A stretch of 64,000 bases of DNA from Manduca sexta (GCF_014839805.1 NC_051134.1:11067170-11131169); one strand, 5' to 3'. Positions 13,101 to 24,840 are shown, counted from the first letter of the stretch. Numbers and translations: made by a program. Notes: a model not told the origin generated them from the letters alone.

Positions 13101-16100
13101 TCCGTCAGTCGACATTCTATTGGACCCCACTCCACTTAATTCAAGTACAGTAGGGTCACTTTGCCATGAACACAAAAAAATAAACTTATAAGTTTGTTAT
13201 TTTAGAAATATTATAATAAATGATCTTGTGTTTCTAGAAACAATTGACTCATGTCTATAAACAGTATTAATACCGCCTAAAATCCCTAGCTTCATATCCC
13301 TGTATGGCAGTACAATGCCAACATAATTTCAAGAACTTCCATTGAATAAAGTAAAAACAACAACTAAAATTTTTCTCATCCTAAAATAGGCACTAAAAGC
13401 ATTATTAAAAATCAGATCAATAACAAAGCAACATTATAATATTCTCTATAGACAAAGATAATCTTATCTTAGAAACTGTATCTCCTCGAGGCCAATGCAT
13501 CTTGTGAGATAACAACCAGCCATATTAATTCTCAATAAAATTATAAACGTAAAAGTTTGAGATGTATATTTAAGTGATATAAATGCTTAAAACCCTCAAT
13601 GTGTTTTGATGAAATTTAACATACAAATATTTCACGTCTAGAATTGCTATTTAGGCAATTACTGTTTAAACCAAAAAAAGTATTCAGTATTACTGTGAAA
13701 GTTCTCTGACTTAGGCAAAAGCAAAACGTAGATTATAAAAAAAAATTAGCTTATCAGTAAAAAAAAAAATGTGTTCACAGTTTTTTATAGACATAAACAT
13801 ATTGATTGGAAATCATAGTAAAATTATGAATAGTTACTACATAATTAGTAAGAATAATTTTAACTTTACATAATATCAAAATAGTATATCACAATGACAG
13901 ATAACTGTATCAGTGGTTTAATATTTCAATATTATTTTCGGAATAAGATCACTGATAGTTATAATGTTGGATAAGATGTGTTTGTAACATATTTATTTAT
14001 TTCCAACTGATAGACAATGGAAATCTTATGTTAAAATATTGATTTCCATATACATTCACTACATTATATTTTTATAGTTTACCAATTATTATTTTGCGTG
14101 TACTTTGTTGAAAAATTTTAATCTTTTACATATAAATTTTGATAGACAGTGGTCGTTTTATTAATTATAAATTTATTATTTATATTTATTCATAGACTTA
14201 TGTAAAAACATTAGGTTGTCAAACATTTAATCTGTTCATAAAAGAAGTTTTCTTTTGAACACACATGCATTTATAAAAATAAAGTTTCCATTTATCAGCA
14301 TGTTATTACATAATACACATTGTTAGGGATATCCAATATCAGATAAGTGAAACAAAAATAGTTTACTATTATCAATCTAAAGTTTTTTATGGTAGGGATC
14401 AATTTTATATTGCCTCTTTTTGTCCCTTACATAGTATTGCATTATCCCCGACATTACTTTATAATGTTTGTGCAAGAATAATGAATAGGGAAATAAGACA
14501 TGTTAAGTCTTGTTATGAAATATATTACTAGTTCATGTTATTAGCAATAGACGGTACTACGCAAGATAACTGTTACTGTTATGATCTCATTTTTATTTTG
14601 TCTTTGACGACTTAAGACCAGACAGATATGACTTGCGTTTTAAATGTCTGAACTTTTAAATATAAAGTTATGAATTGTTGATACAATATAAGGTGTCGCT
14701 CAACACAATTTTCTGTAAGATTCGTTGTTGTAAGATATCAGTTGAAGATAAATTTATCATACATATTTCCAAAACCTTCATCATGTTTTTTGAGTGACAA
14801 TTTGTAAACAATTGCATACAGTAACCTTGCCTTATATTTTTACATAACAAGAAGCATGAACAGAACATGTACACATATTTACCTGTATTTTACTCTTTCC
14901 CGAACTATTATCAGACTGTCCCAAGGACAGTAAATCCTTGCTGCTCCACGACCTGGTTCCTGATGAGGCCAGGCCAGCAGCACTTCGACCAAGTGATGAA
15001 CTTTTTAACCTAATGCTGCCCAGTTTTTGTTCCACACTCGCCAGATCGGATACTAAGTGGTGTAAGTTGTGTAGGAAGCGTGGTGCGTAACTGAAATATT
15101 TATAGTGTTTTTATTAGGGCAAGTGATGCCCCACAGGAAGTGGATATATAAAAAAAATTGGCCATTGAAAACGCAAAATAGAATAAACTTAGTAATTAAA
15201 AAAAAAAATTAAATATTTCACATTAGAAGAAAATACAATAATTTATTTGCACACATCAAGACAAGCTACGAAAGAAAAATAATTTTATATGTATACACGG
15301 ACTTACAATAAAAGACCAATAATTCAAAAGTAAAGTATGGTGCTCACTTATTTAAAAGAACACATTTAAATACAGCTTTATGACATGAAAGTTTCATAAT
15401 TTATACTATATTCTCACCGTAAAGTATAAAGCACACTGTTGAGAAAACAAGTGTTGCCCAAATTGGAGAGTGTCGCGACGGGAGTCTTCCTCTGCACACT
15501 CGCCCCATACTGACTGTCAGACTGGTGGTGGCCATTCAACATGGCAGAGCTTGGTGACGGCTCCAGTATTACTAACTCTGGCTTTGATACCTTCACTGGA
15601 ATTGAATTTATTAATTGTATATACTTTATGGAGGAAGGCTCTAGTCGCCTAGACTAGGTGTAAAGCTAATATCCAAATTGAAATGAGTATGTAATCTTTA
15701 TACTATAATACAAATTAGCCAGAAAAGAACAAAATGATAATAGTATATCATTAATTATATCCTATTTTATTATAATTCCTAATGTATTCGGTACAAATAA
15801 ATCCTAAATATGGGTTATTATATTGTATTATTTATTTACTTAATAGAATTCCTTCTGTAGATACTGTATGAGAGAACTTTTAATATCCATCTATATCAAT
15901 ATTCTAAAGAGAAATGTGATTATGCTTATATAATAGTCACTAAGTAATGGTTATTTTGCATGCAAATTGAATACCAAAATATTGATATGTGCTGTCGGTT
16001 AGAAAGTAGAAAGTGATATTCATTTAGTATAAAATGGTTATTGTTGATCAGTATTATATTGAAAGGAGCTTCTAGAAAAATGCTAGATTTATTTTATTAG

Positions 16101-16678
16101 TGTAAATTTTGTATGATAGTAAGTGTAAAAAAAAATTACAGAAACCAGACTTATATTATGACCACTAAGACAACATTACTCATGTTTATAATTTGAAGAT
16201 ATTTTTAAAAAGTATATATGCCAATAAGTATCAAACTCACACATAAGGCATTATATTTTTAAGTATCAATAATATTCTACAAGATAAATGAGTGTGCAGC
16301 TACAAAATATTAGAGAGAGAATTCTCGAATATACCGAATCGGAATTTGTTAAGCGGCCGGCGATTTGTACATACACTAGAGTAACGAATACCGGTGCTTG
16401 GTTACACAATACATACCTGCAGATGTCGATGGCTCACTTAGAGGCTTCAATTTCTTAGCGGCACTTAATGTGTTAGCGAACACACTTTTGAACGGCCTTT
16501 TCAGAGGCTTGTTTTCTTTATTATCACTAGATTTGTGCGGATCTGAATTCTCTTTCGGTTTATAGCTGGGCCTCTGATTTTCGTTGTTCAAATGAGTCGC
16601 ATTATTCCTGTTTAATGACAAAGTTAATCTTGTTCTCTCAACACCTTTTTTCGTTTCCGATACAGAGTTAACTGGCAT
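9825..16678 (-). CDS. USP1: USP1-like ubiquitin carboxyl-terminal hydrolase, nine coding exons
   Basis: Coding exons on the minus strand, in transcript order: 16678-16417, 15595-15418, 15090-14883, 12878-12728, 12475-12364, 12009-11801, 11244-11084, 10777-10575, 10173-9825. Every junction is GT-AG, phases agree, and the total is 1833 nt (610 aa plus stop). The protein has a basic, low-complexity N-terminus, a Cys box (SNLGNTCFLNS), a QQDAHELL box, the RTMCLECEAVTEK segment typical of USP1, a LLVLQLKRF box, a His box (SLSGGHYVSY), a WLACDDD Asp box and a TPYLLFYVK end. USP1 acts in the nucleus with a WD40 partner to remove ubiquitin from FANCD2 and PCNA. It is shorter than the vertebrate protein (about 785 aa) because of a reduced central insert. 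The start is the first ATG after an acceptor-like TTTTCCAG, so an upstream non-coding exon is possible. The exons are free of frameshifts. Confidence 0.88.
10575..10777 (-). CDS. USP1: USP1 coding exon 8 (CERC and LKRF boxes)
   Basis: Acceptor AAATATAG and donor gtctag. Encodes YWCERCLRYNEARRSV, RLLVLQLKRF and a further CETC pair. The GC-rich codon use contrasts with the surrounding introns. Confidence 0.86.
11084..11244 (-). CDS. USP1: USP1 coding exon 7 (CLECE motif)
   Basis: Acceptor CATCTGCAG and donor gtcacc. Encodes TMVVRTMCLECEAVTEK and a second Cys pair (CELC), the family's conserved segment after the insert. Confidence 0.85.
11262..11492 (+). repeat. Dispersed repeat fragment in a USP1 intron
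   Basis: From ATATATAAAAATTAATCCC through GGGAACGGTTGGACCGAT to CAACGTCTGTCGCGTTAGCT the sequence matches a layout I recall as common in lepidopteran introns and intergenic DNA. It has no open frame. The parent element was not identified. Confidence 0.45.
11665..11722 (+). repeat. Short fragment of the dispersed repeat seen at 24462-24840
   Basis: Contains AATCGAATTTCGGCCACAG followed by a GTCAGCC block, parallel to AATCGAATTTCGGCCACGG and GATTAGCC at 24478-24520. Confidence 0.5.
11801..12009 (-). CDS. USP1: USP1 coding exon 6 (charged insert)
   Basis: Acceptor ATCACCACAG and donor gtacag. Encodes a Lys, Glu and Pro-rich segment (RKSWKKRKEVKTTEKRSS) ending KPGWDFVAEDFEG, corresponding to the poorly conserved insert that precedes the CLECE motif in USP1. 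Confidence 0.82.
12364..12475 (-). CDS. USP1: USP1 coding exon 5 (QQDAHE box)
   Basis: Acceptor TTGTGCAG and donor gtacca. Encodes NRQQDAHELLVCILDNIRET, the conserved USP second box, followed by a run of four His residues. Confidence 0.88.
12728..12878 (-). CDS. USP1: USP1 coding exon 4
   Basis: Acceptor TGTCCACAG and donor gtattg. Encodes IATEKLHETYSNLKAAE...ADAFLAALRDVNSTFEG, matching the helical segment before the QQDAHE box. Confidence 0.85.
12929..13165 (-). repeat. Dispersed ~240-bp repeat, best copy
   Basis: Read on the minus strand the unit contains GATAGATGACG-type SINE-like spacing, TGTCGACTGACGG and CGGCAGTCGACACAA, and ends in GGCTGATATAAATGACA. Related, more decayed copies are near 21680-21805, 27090-27215 and twice in tandem at 40195-40470. 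No coding capacity; class not determined. It lies in the 2-kb intron between USP1 exons 3 and 4. Confidence 0.55.
13200..14880. other. USP1 intron, AT-rich
   Basis: The remainder of the largest USP1 intron, with no repeat or exon recognised. Confidence 0.5.
14883..15090 (-). CDS. USP1: USP1 coding exon 3
   Basis: Acceptor ATATTTCAG and donor gtaaat. Encodes APRFLHNLHHLV, directly after the Cys box as in other USP1 proteins, then a Ser-rich segment ending SGKSKIQ in phase 0. Confidence 0.82.
15418..15595 (-). CDS. USP1: USP1 coding exon 2 (catalytic Cys box)
   Basis: Acceptor AATTCCAG and donor gtgaga. Encodes VKVSKPELVILEP and then LSNLGNTCFLNSVLYTLR, in which the Cys of NTCF is the catalytic nucleophile of the USP family. 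Confidence 0.88.
15596..16416. other. USP1 first coding intron
   Basis: AT-rich intron bounded by gtatgt on the 5' side and AATTCCAG on the 3' side of the minus-strand transcript. No other feature seen. Confidence 0.5.
16417..16678 (-). CDS. USP1: USP1 coding exon 1 (basic N-terminal region)
   Basis: Starts MPVNSVSETKK and is rich in Asn, Ser and Lys, including KENKPLKRPFKSVF, a plausible nuclear-localisation stretch. The donor is GCAG followed by gtatgt at 16416 and the exon ends in phase 1. The sequence just upstream of the ATG (TTTTCCAG) could be an acceptor for a non-coding first exon. Confidence 0.75.
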
Positions 16679-17050
16679 CTTCAGCGCACCTGGAAAATGC
16701 AACGTTAGCAAGTAATTAAACCTAAATACGTACAGCGAATACTATGCAACTTTCTCATGGCATGTCAAGGATTTTATGCCTTTTTATTACTACTTCCTGT
16801 GAGATCTTACTTGCTGAAAAGTCTTCATTAGGTGCATTGACTTACATTATATCGTAAGGCAATATTATCTCATTGAATAACATTAAATTTTACAGTGAAT
16901 TTGTAAAAATTAACCGCGAACAACCCCATGGCAAGCAATCGGCCATATTGGATAATTTATTTGATTGATGGCAGATGGCTGTCGTTTGATTCGTCTTTGC
17001 CTCATTGACGTTCATCCCATATGACAGTTTCGTTGTCTATGGTCTCAAGA
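16679..17050 (-). promoter_or_regulatory. Candidate USP1 promoter region
   Basis: On the minus strand this upstream flank contains CCAATATGG and two GCCAT motifs (CAGCCATCTGCCAT), which resemble CCAAT and YY1/Pho sites. It is a weak inference from position and short motifs only. Confidence 0.25.
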
Positions 17051-17574
17051 TAATAGCCGGACTACACGAGTAGCCATACTATTATGGATTTGTTCAAGGA
17101 TTTGTCAGATTGGTTGGAACACAAGTAATTTTGTAACGTCATAATAGTTTGTGTAAAGTCGTGCATGTTAAAAATAGGTGATAAGAATCGATGATAAAGG
17201 TGTAAGCAAGAAGAACATCTTATTTGGCGGACAAATTGAAAATGCAATAACCAGCAAACTACAACTCAAAAACCCACCACAATAGTGTAAATGTAGCAAG
17301 AGGGTATGGCATGAATCAACTGTAAACATACCGTCATTTTCAATAAACGATCTGAATCGCTTTTTTCGATCTATCTCAAAAATTACCTATTAGATTTTTT
17401 TTGTTACGTTTACACATGTGTTATTTTGATTGGTTTAGTTAGTGAAGCCGTAGTATTTGTAATACTCTTTGTAGTGAAGTGTGCTAAGTTAAAAAAATAT
17501 ATATCTCTAGTGATTAATCTAGAATCTGAGTGACTGATGTAGTTGATTTTCCATATATAAGTATAATTTTCTGG

Positions 17575-17680
17575 TAGTTGATGTACTGTTGATGCCGCTT
17601 CCAACAGGTCGACGTGGAGATCCTTGGGGGAGGCCTATGTTCAACCTGTGGCTGAGATGATGATGATGATGATGATGTAT
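17575..17680 (+). repeat. LINE 3'-end-like fragment with (GAT)n tail
   Basis: GTCGACGTGGAGATCCTTGG, then GAGGCCTATGTTCAACCTGTG and GGCTGA, run into an ATGATGATG microsatellite (about 17659-17677). This layout is familiar as the 3' end of lepidopteran non-LTR retrotransposons. Only the tail is present. Confidence 0.5.
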
Positions 17681-18825
17681 GAAGGTTAATGAAATATTTT
17701 TTTTTATAAGGGTATTTTGATTCATAGCTGTCGCAAGGCTCATTCGATTTTTTTTTAAAGTAGGTATGTAACAAAACACACCTAAGTACTGCGTTTTGTG
17801 GCAGGAATAGGCATTGTGAAGATACTTATTTAGCTGTGCTCTCGCCAACGAAAGCTTAAATTTAACGTAGTGGCTATATTCTCTTTGGCTTTAATTATTT
17901 TCTATACTTTTCTGCCAGAGTATTTCATAGTAATTTCTCACCGCCGGTTATTGTTACTGCCTATTGTTTTGTCCAACAAAAGAACTTACTTAAAATTCAT
18001 TATATGTCGTCACTTTAGAGTGAATCAAATTTATAAAAAAAATTACAACCAATTACAACAAATAGGATTGAATTGGTTTACGCTGCACTGGCTTCAATGT
18101 TCTTTGGATCGGAATATAACACAATGCATGCACTTTGTTACTTGGCGGAAGAAAGAAACACTGCGATGGTATTTACCTACCCAGATACCCTCACATACAC
18201 AATACCTACCACCAGCAAAATCTGTGCTTGATGGCACCGAATCTTAACAACTTTATTTAAATTCGGCTAAATTGCGTATTTGTCGTAGTTTTCACCACAA
18301 AACCTAAAGAAATAAAATTGTGAACTAAGTCTAAACTCAGCCTAATCCTTAAATCTCTTTGGAGTTCAGTAAGGTCTAACCACAATTATAGGAGTTAGGG
18401 CACTAGTCTTAATTTATCAGTTTCAGCCAAACACATGTAGATATCTACGTTCTTATTTTCATTAATAGGTCTATGTAAAAAATGGCCAGGTAAATTAAAA
18501 ATACTTCGAACATTTCTCTTTGTAACGGAATGTAGTATCAAATTCCCATTACTAAAAAGTAATATTATGTGTTACCTTTAGTCATGAAATATCAGATAAT
18601 GAGGGTTCTCCGAGTATCGTTATTAAATATTATATAAAAAATAAGGAATAATAATGCTTTTGTCAATTTTAGGTTTCCATGAAACGGGCCTGCCATTTAA
18701 GTATTATATGAAAATGGATTTAATTTTACTAATAATTATAATAACATGAGAGTTAGCGAAAATCGTTACGAATATTCTGTCTCATCCCTCTTTTTTTGGT
18801 TGTCTCAATACATTCGTTGTATTAA
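17681..18825. other. Non-coding stretch with a possible degraded repeat
   Basis: The 125-codon frame starting at 17870 resembles no protein known to me. Its 3' part (near 18145-18230) reads like a dispersed repeat rather than a gene. Nothing else is supported. Confidence 0.35.
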
Positions 18826-19035
18826 ATACTAGCGTTTGCTCGCAGCTTCGCCCGCGTAAAGAAGTTTTCCGGGATTAAAGTCCCGCTATAGGTATATCTT
18901 CCCGGGATAGAAAGTATCCTATAACCTTCCCAGGATCTGAAATGATCTCCATACCAAATTTCGTAAAATCCCTTCAGCAGATTTTAAGAAAATCGATAAC
19001 ATACAGACAGATAAGGGGACTTTTTTATTATAAGA
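18826..19035 (-). repeat. Dispersed ~190-bp repeat, copy 1
   Basis: Contains GCAGCTTCGCCCGCGT, TATCCTATAACCTTCC and ATCTCCATACCAAATTTC. The reverse complement is shared with copies at 34660-34856, 39285-39425 and 57865-58055. Common in Lepidoptera, possibly a LINE-derived 3' end; class uncertain. Confidence 0.55.
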
Positions 19036-19291
19036 TGTGAAATAAATGTATTAAGATGAACGAAAAAAAAACAGGTAAGAGGGAATAAATCGTAATAGTA
19101 TTTTGTAAAAACTATACCGTTACGTATCTACGTACATGTATTTTGAGAAATATTCACACGTTAGTATTTTAATACTATAGTAGCTAGGTACCTTTTATTT
19201 ATAATACAGAAATCAAAATACCAATCTATTAGATAATCGAATTGGTGATTTAAGCAAGACGGGTTAAAAATATTAATTGATTATTGAAATT

Positions 19292-19619
19292 ATAAGCGGC
19301 GATAGCCTAGTTGGTTGTGGAACGGACTGCCGAGACGAAAGTCCGCAGGTTCAAATCCGAAGGGCACACACCTCTGATTTTTCTAAAAAATTATGTGTGT
19401 ATTCTTTGTGAATTTATCGTTCGCTTTAACGGTGAAGGAAAACATCGTGAGGAAACCTGCACATCTGAGAAGTTCTCTATAGGAATTTCGAAGGTGTGTG
19501 AAGTCTACCAATCCGCACTAGGCCAGCGTGGTGGACTAAGGCCTAATCTCTCTCAGTAGTAGAGGAGGCCCGTGCTCAGCAGTGGGCAAGTATATAATAC
19601 AGGGCTGATATTATTATTA
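19292..19619 (+). repeat. tRNA-derived SINE, copy A, full length
   Basis: Contains an A-box-like TAGCCTAGTTGG and a B-box-like GGTTCAAATCC near the 5' end, as in tRNA-derived pol III promoters, and ends in a TTA/ATT repeat after CAGGGCTGATA. It is flanked by an 11-bp duplication, TTATTGAAATT (19281-19291 and 19620-19630), which marks retrotransposition. Other copies are at 20098, 25195, 33883, 45150 (minus), 44750 (minus) and 56194. Confidence 0.85.
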
Positions 19620-20097
19620 TTATTGAAATTGACTTAGACACTTAAGTATTTGACCAAATATGGTTGCGTTATAATTTCTGGCCACTTTTGAAGAAGGAAG
19701 AGACGTGATGCTATGAAAAGAAAATTTAGAAAAACAAATTATCTGCATATTTTTATAAATTAAATTAACAATTTCCTTTAATATAATTACGTAGCACGTC
19801 CTGTGTAGTTCAATATCAGGAATGCAAATCAGTGGGTACGTGTCATGTCCTGTCAATATTAGCCTCTCCTGCTCTTTGTAGTTACAAGCCAGACATCTTC
19901 CACAGGCCAATATAGGTACCGACACACGTCCTATGCTAATAATGACCTCTGACCCAGTAGTTGAGGTACGAAAATAGTGGATGAGGGTTCGATTTCCTTA
20001 GTGACACTTATATTTGATCAATTATAACATATTCGTTTATAAACCGATTTTGATGATGTTTCTTCCTTGAATTCACTTACATAATATTATGTATGAA

Positions 20098-20416
20098 GCG
20101 GCGATAGCCTAGTTGGGTGTGGAACGGACTGTCGAGACGAATGTCTTCAGGTTCCAAACCCAATGGCACACATCTCTGCTTATTCTAAAATTATTAGTGT
20201 ATTTTTTTTTTAAATTATCGCTTGCTTTATCGGTGATAGAAAATATCGTGAGGAAACCTGCATGCCTGAGAAGTTCCCTATAGGAAATTCGAGGGTGTGT
20301 GAAGTCCATTAATCCGCACTAGGCCAGCGTGGTAGACAAAGCCCTAATCCCTCTTAGTAGTAGAGGAGGCCCGTGCCCAAAAGTGGGACAGTATGTAATA
20401 CAAGGTTGATATTATT
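20098..20416 (+). repeat. tRNA-derived SINE, copy B, diverged
   Basis: Same layout as copy A from GCGGCGATAGCCTAGTTGG to the ATTATTAT tail, but with many substitutions, so older. A TATTATGTA word occurs on both sides and may be its target duplication. Confidence 0.8.
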
Positions 20417-20921
20417 ATGTAAGTATAATCGTTCTGAATAACTTTATTAGAAATTCAGTTATAAGTACCCGAGTACATTATTTTTTCATTTGTAATAAGG
20501 TTACGGAACCATTGATAGCTCACTTAATTTTAAAATCTAAAAATCGTTTCATGAAAAATCATAAAGAAAGACCTTTTGTAGAAAAAATCTAAGTTATAAC
20601 ATATTATGCAGCCTATTTAATAATAAAAGAACTATCAAAAATCGGAGTGACTTTTGCATGATATTCCAAAAAAAATATGAATTGTGGGCCTTGTTAGAAT
20701 CCGGGCTTTCTTCAATTATACTACCTTAATTAATTTCTTAAGTAGAGTTTAAATAACAAGTGAAATGTAATATTTAAGTTGTAGAGCTATAGAATATTAG
20801 TAGGCCCATACTGCAAACCGAAAGTATTTTAATTCTCTTTGCTGCAAACTGTCACAGCATATTGTTGGTCATAGGAATATATTATTTTGTTGTTCAGCCA
20901 TTGATACAATTTTACATTATA

Positions 20922-21323
20922 CAGGGTCATTTTGACATCGTGTTACCAAATGAAACCACATGCTTATCTACTTGGAAATAACACTATACAATAAGTTACT
21001 TAAGCTGTAGATGTAAAATAAAAAAGTGTAAGTTTCAAACAAAATAAATATTAATAACAAGTAATTTTAATGTTTCGCATCCGAAAGCCACTATAACAGA
21101 ATTCGTTGCAGCGACACCATCATATTTTCAGTTAGAAATTCACCCACGCACACGTTATAACGCATAAAACTACAAAATGGTAAAAAAAACTGTAAATTAA
21201 AACCAGGATTTTTCGTGAAAATATTAAGTAGTTATTAATGGATGATTTTTGGCACAATGTCAGCAAAGGTGAAGACGAGTATATTGTGATTTCATTTAGT
21301 AACGCAATGTCAAAATGACCCTG
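20922..21323. mobile_element. TIR-bounded MITE (Tc1/mariner-like), copy 1
   Basis: Starts CAGGGTCATTTTGACATCG and ends with its near inverse, AATGTCAAAATGACCCTG. A related 398-bp element at 41423-41820 has the same ends and a clear TA duplication. No coding capacity. TA target and CAGGG ends suggest a Tc1/mariner-type MITE. Confidence 0.75.
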
Positions 21324-21679
21324 TGTAATATACGTATTATGTAAGACGATATAAGGTCTACCTTTGTGTTATGACTTCTTAGTGTTGTCAACGCGTTCAG
21401 TAATCATACGAGATGATTTCTGAGGAGTGTTCCTGTCACCGAGGCACATACTTGAGATACTCAAGCAGTCTCAACTCCACTATTGAGTATTACACTTCCT
21501 ACTGTGTTTGACAATCGTGTTACTAACTGCCCCGTGTATTTAATATTACAGATGGTGATCAAATTTATTTTTGAATTTCGGAACTAACATGTTTTCTAAA
21601 GGTATTCGCGAAACGACCTTGACAACGTCTATATAAATTATAAAGCACCGAATAATTGTCTAAATAGCTAGTAACTATA

Positions 21680-21805
21680 ATACAGGTCGGCATAATTGTG
21701 TCGACTTTTGAGGCGTTGTCATCTTTCGTCAGTCAACATATTTTTATTAGACCCCAGTCTACTTACCATCAAGTGCAGTAGGATTACTTTTCCATGTACG
21801 TATAA
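21680..21805 (-). repeat. Dispersed repeat related to 12929-13165
   Basis: Shares GTCGGCATAATTGTGTCGAC, a CGTCAGTC block and the GACCCCAGTCTACTTACC end with the copy in the USP1 intron. Confidence 0.5.
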
Positions 21806-22606
21806 GAATACTGTCCTTATTCGTCCCTAAATATTTATCAATTTGTTTGACAGTACCACGTTAGTCTCCAAACATATACGGCTATAAAAATAATTCTGCA
21901 CCTATTTTCCGAACTGAATACCGAACCCCAAACGTTACATTCAACCAGAGACCAACACAATTGCGAGAGAAATAAAAGTAAGTAATTGTATGGGTGTGTT
22001 GGAGCGAGTGGTATATTTTTTCAAGATTTCTCGAGAAAATAATGTTAGGGTTGAAAGAAAATAAGCACTCAAGTATGTAGTGAGTTTATTTTTGAGAATA
22101 GTTTTGCGTAGTCACGAGGAAAGTTAAATGCCTTGTAGGGACTTTTCCTCCGGGTTATGCGTACTAATGTACAAGATATTCGTCTTTAGTATATACCTTT
22201 CTAGTAAGGAAATCAGGATTCGTTTTTCTTTTTTTTTATATTTCGTCTAGGACAAAGTGACGAATTAAAATCTATCATTGAATAAAAAGCTCTTTTCTTC
22301 CTTCAAATCGTATATTCCTCAGTTAAACTCATTTTAATTCCGATAAGCATTTTCAATATCTCCTAAAATTTGTGATAGACGTCAATAGCAGACAATATGG
22401 AACAATATGGGGTAGTTCCTAAGCTGTGCCAGTTGCATGTTTTATTTCTTTTGAAATTATGTAGATGGACGTGAGTAAAAGAACAATTCCAAAGAAGAAA
22501 ATAACAAATTGTAGAGAAGATTGTATGGACTAACTAAATGTAATTCTAATTCTTAAATTGAACAGTATGATTTCGTAGATTCCGTTGTCGTTATGCTTAG
22601 CATCGC
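21806..22606. other. Non-coding stretch, nothing recognised
   Basis: No gene or repeat that I can support. Confidence 0.35.
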
Positions 22607-22614
22607 ACCTTTAC

Positions 22615-23605
22615 CATGCCCTGGTAACTTCGAACTAATTATTTTTTTTTAGAATAAGCGCCATCTCTCCCCTACACATGGCACTAATTTCTTAATATCT
22701 TTTCTCAGTGTGACTAGTTCATTATATGTTAGTTTTAGTACGTATAAATTTTGATAATTCTGGTATTTTTTTATTTAAGCTAGAACTAAACAAGCAGTTA
22801 TGCTTTAAAAATAAATTTTATTACTTCCTATAAAAGTTATCTACAATACTTATAATTTTAAAATAAATTTGGACGAATAGCAATATTTTTAGTATTTTAT
22901 AGTAGTTTACTGCTAACAAACAATAGCAACTTCTAATAAACGTCATAAGATATTTTTCTGTCGGTAAATTTGTGTACTCGTGCGCATTTTCTTGTGATTT
23001 TTGTTTTTTGTTGTATATTTACGTTGAATTGAGCTTCAGTTCTTCCGTCTTTAAGAAATACCTATTGACTGTGTTTGTGTAAGTGTTAGTGACATACATT
23101 AGATAGGCCCTCTATAAGAAATTTGAACTATTTATATCAGTGTAGTGTTGTTTGTAAAACATTTTACATAATGTGCCGGAACATCAGACAATGTATTAAT
23201 AAATGTGTAAAAGAAATAAATTAGTTTAAAATATACTATTGTATTATTTATCTTTGAATTGGGTCAAACCATTACATTTCGACCCACACGTAGAACAAAG
23301 TTTATCTGCAAAACACTGATTCTGACACTTAATAAAATAAATTCCTAATTTGTTATTTACATAACAGCATTTTATATTCCAAAAATTGTTACTCAGAACC
23401 AGTGTTTTACAATTACGACTTTTTCTACCGATGGGTCGACATAGAATTAAATATATTATTTTGAAAGTTAGAAACCTATATATGCATATACATGCATAGG
23501 TATATTTATTTTATTTCCCTGTATGGCGTCCAGATGTCGCTCAACGTTATGAAATTTCAAACTGAGAGTTGCCAGTCTATTTCCAGTATTATATATTAGT
23601 CTATG
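22615..23605 (-). mobile_element. Non-autonomous DNA transposon, copy 2 of the ~990-bp family
   Basis: Reverse complement of 657-1650 over its whole length with very few differences. It is flanked by a perfect 8-bp duplication, ACCTTTAC (22607-22614 and 23606-23613), unrelated to that of copy 1. The high similarity and intact duplications imply recent insertion. Frames across it (for example at 23468-23836) are chance. Confidence 0.87.
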
Positions 23606-24461
23606 ACCTTTACGACATCTCCAAGCTGCATGCTTAATATCGGTTTTCAACCCGTTCGAGAAGAAGGAGAGATAAGTATTATACCCGAAATATACCATAT
23701 ACAAACAGATTTTTTTATAACTAATTGGAAGTATCGCTAAAAGTATAAAGACTATAATTAAAATATTTAGTCTATCACACATATGTAGGTATATGATAAT
23801 AATAACAATTGTTGTCGTAAGCCGTCGCCTACACATTACCGAATACTGTATAAGAATAAGAAAACTCTTATTAACAAGCCATGGTGGAAGTCAGATTGGT
23901 TTAATGTAAGCAAAACCTTAAGATCGGCTTAGCTTTGACCTCACTCGCTATTTGGATTTCCACTTAAGAAAATTTACAACGAAAATGCAACACAACCCAA
24001 TTTGCTTGGTTCAGGCATTTTGCCAAATCTTTCTTTTTTTTTCAATTATATCGGGATAGCTTCCTGGCAGTGAATTATAGTTATAGTACCTACTAGCATA
24101 TTTTAGATATACATTTATTAAATTTTATTATATTGTAATATAATATTATATCAACTAGAATGTTGTTAATGGAATATGTAAAATTTATTACAGAAAGTTT
24201 TTTTTTATTTTTTTATTAATAATCTCCATTGTATATTTCTGCTCACGTCTTTAAATGAATAAAAGTCCGGAAGCCGGCCCCCAGTATAAAATGTAGCCTA
24301 TAACATTCACGAAAATGTAGCTACTAATTTCATATACGTGAAAGATTTTTCAGAATCGGACCAGGTTGTTGCATTAGGGCGTTCACAAAACAAATAAACA
24401 GTCTCTAACTTTTGAAAGTGCTGATTATTTCACACTTTGCTCAGGATCTTAAATAGTTAGG

Positions 24462-24840
24462 TGATCATTCCTTCTTAATCGAATTTCGGCCACGGCGGGC
24501 AATCTCAGCGGAGATTAGCCACGTACGCATGTGGTATTATAGTGCACGTGTATGTATGCAATACACAGGTGCATTCTTTATTCCTTACCCTCATAGTCCG
24601 GTAAGACGGCAATCCAACATGACCGGAGATAGATCAGGCGCAACACCAACGGCTTGCATTCTTTCCGAAGCACGGAATTATCACACCGCCAACTTCCCAA
24701 CTCCGAGCTGCGACTGAGTAATTAAAAATTGAAACACCCATTCAAAATTATTTCTGTCCCGACCTAGGAACTGAACCCAGGATCTCAGCGCTGTAGTCGT
24801 ATTCCCACATTGTACAATTACAACTACACCACCAAAGCAG
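24462..24840 (+). repeat. Dispersed ~370-bp repeat
   Basis: Contains AATTTCGGCCACGGCGGGC, ATTATAGTGCACGTGTATG, GGCAATCCAACATGACCGG and GAACTGAACCCAGGATCTC. I recall this block order as a frequent lepidopteran interspersed repeat. A short fragment lies at 11665-11722, and the region 47260-47480 shares a related ending (GGGATTCGAACCCAG). Confidence 0.55.

Noticed and set aside
17870..18247. 125-codon plus-strand frame with a hydrophobic start
   Set aside because: It begins with a non-ATG codon, shows no family motif, and its 3' part looks like a dispersed repeat.
19296..19380. Possible functional tRNA gene at the head of the SINE
   Set aside because: A and B boxes are present, but the cloverleaf is not, and several copies with target duplications show that it is a SINE head.
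23468..23836. 122-codon minus-strand frame
   Set aside because: It straddles the end of transposon copy 2 and its flank, so it is a chance frame; the part inside the transposon is also present at 657-800 without a continuing frame.
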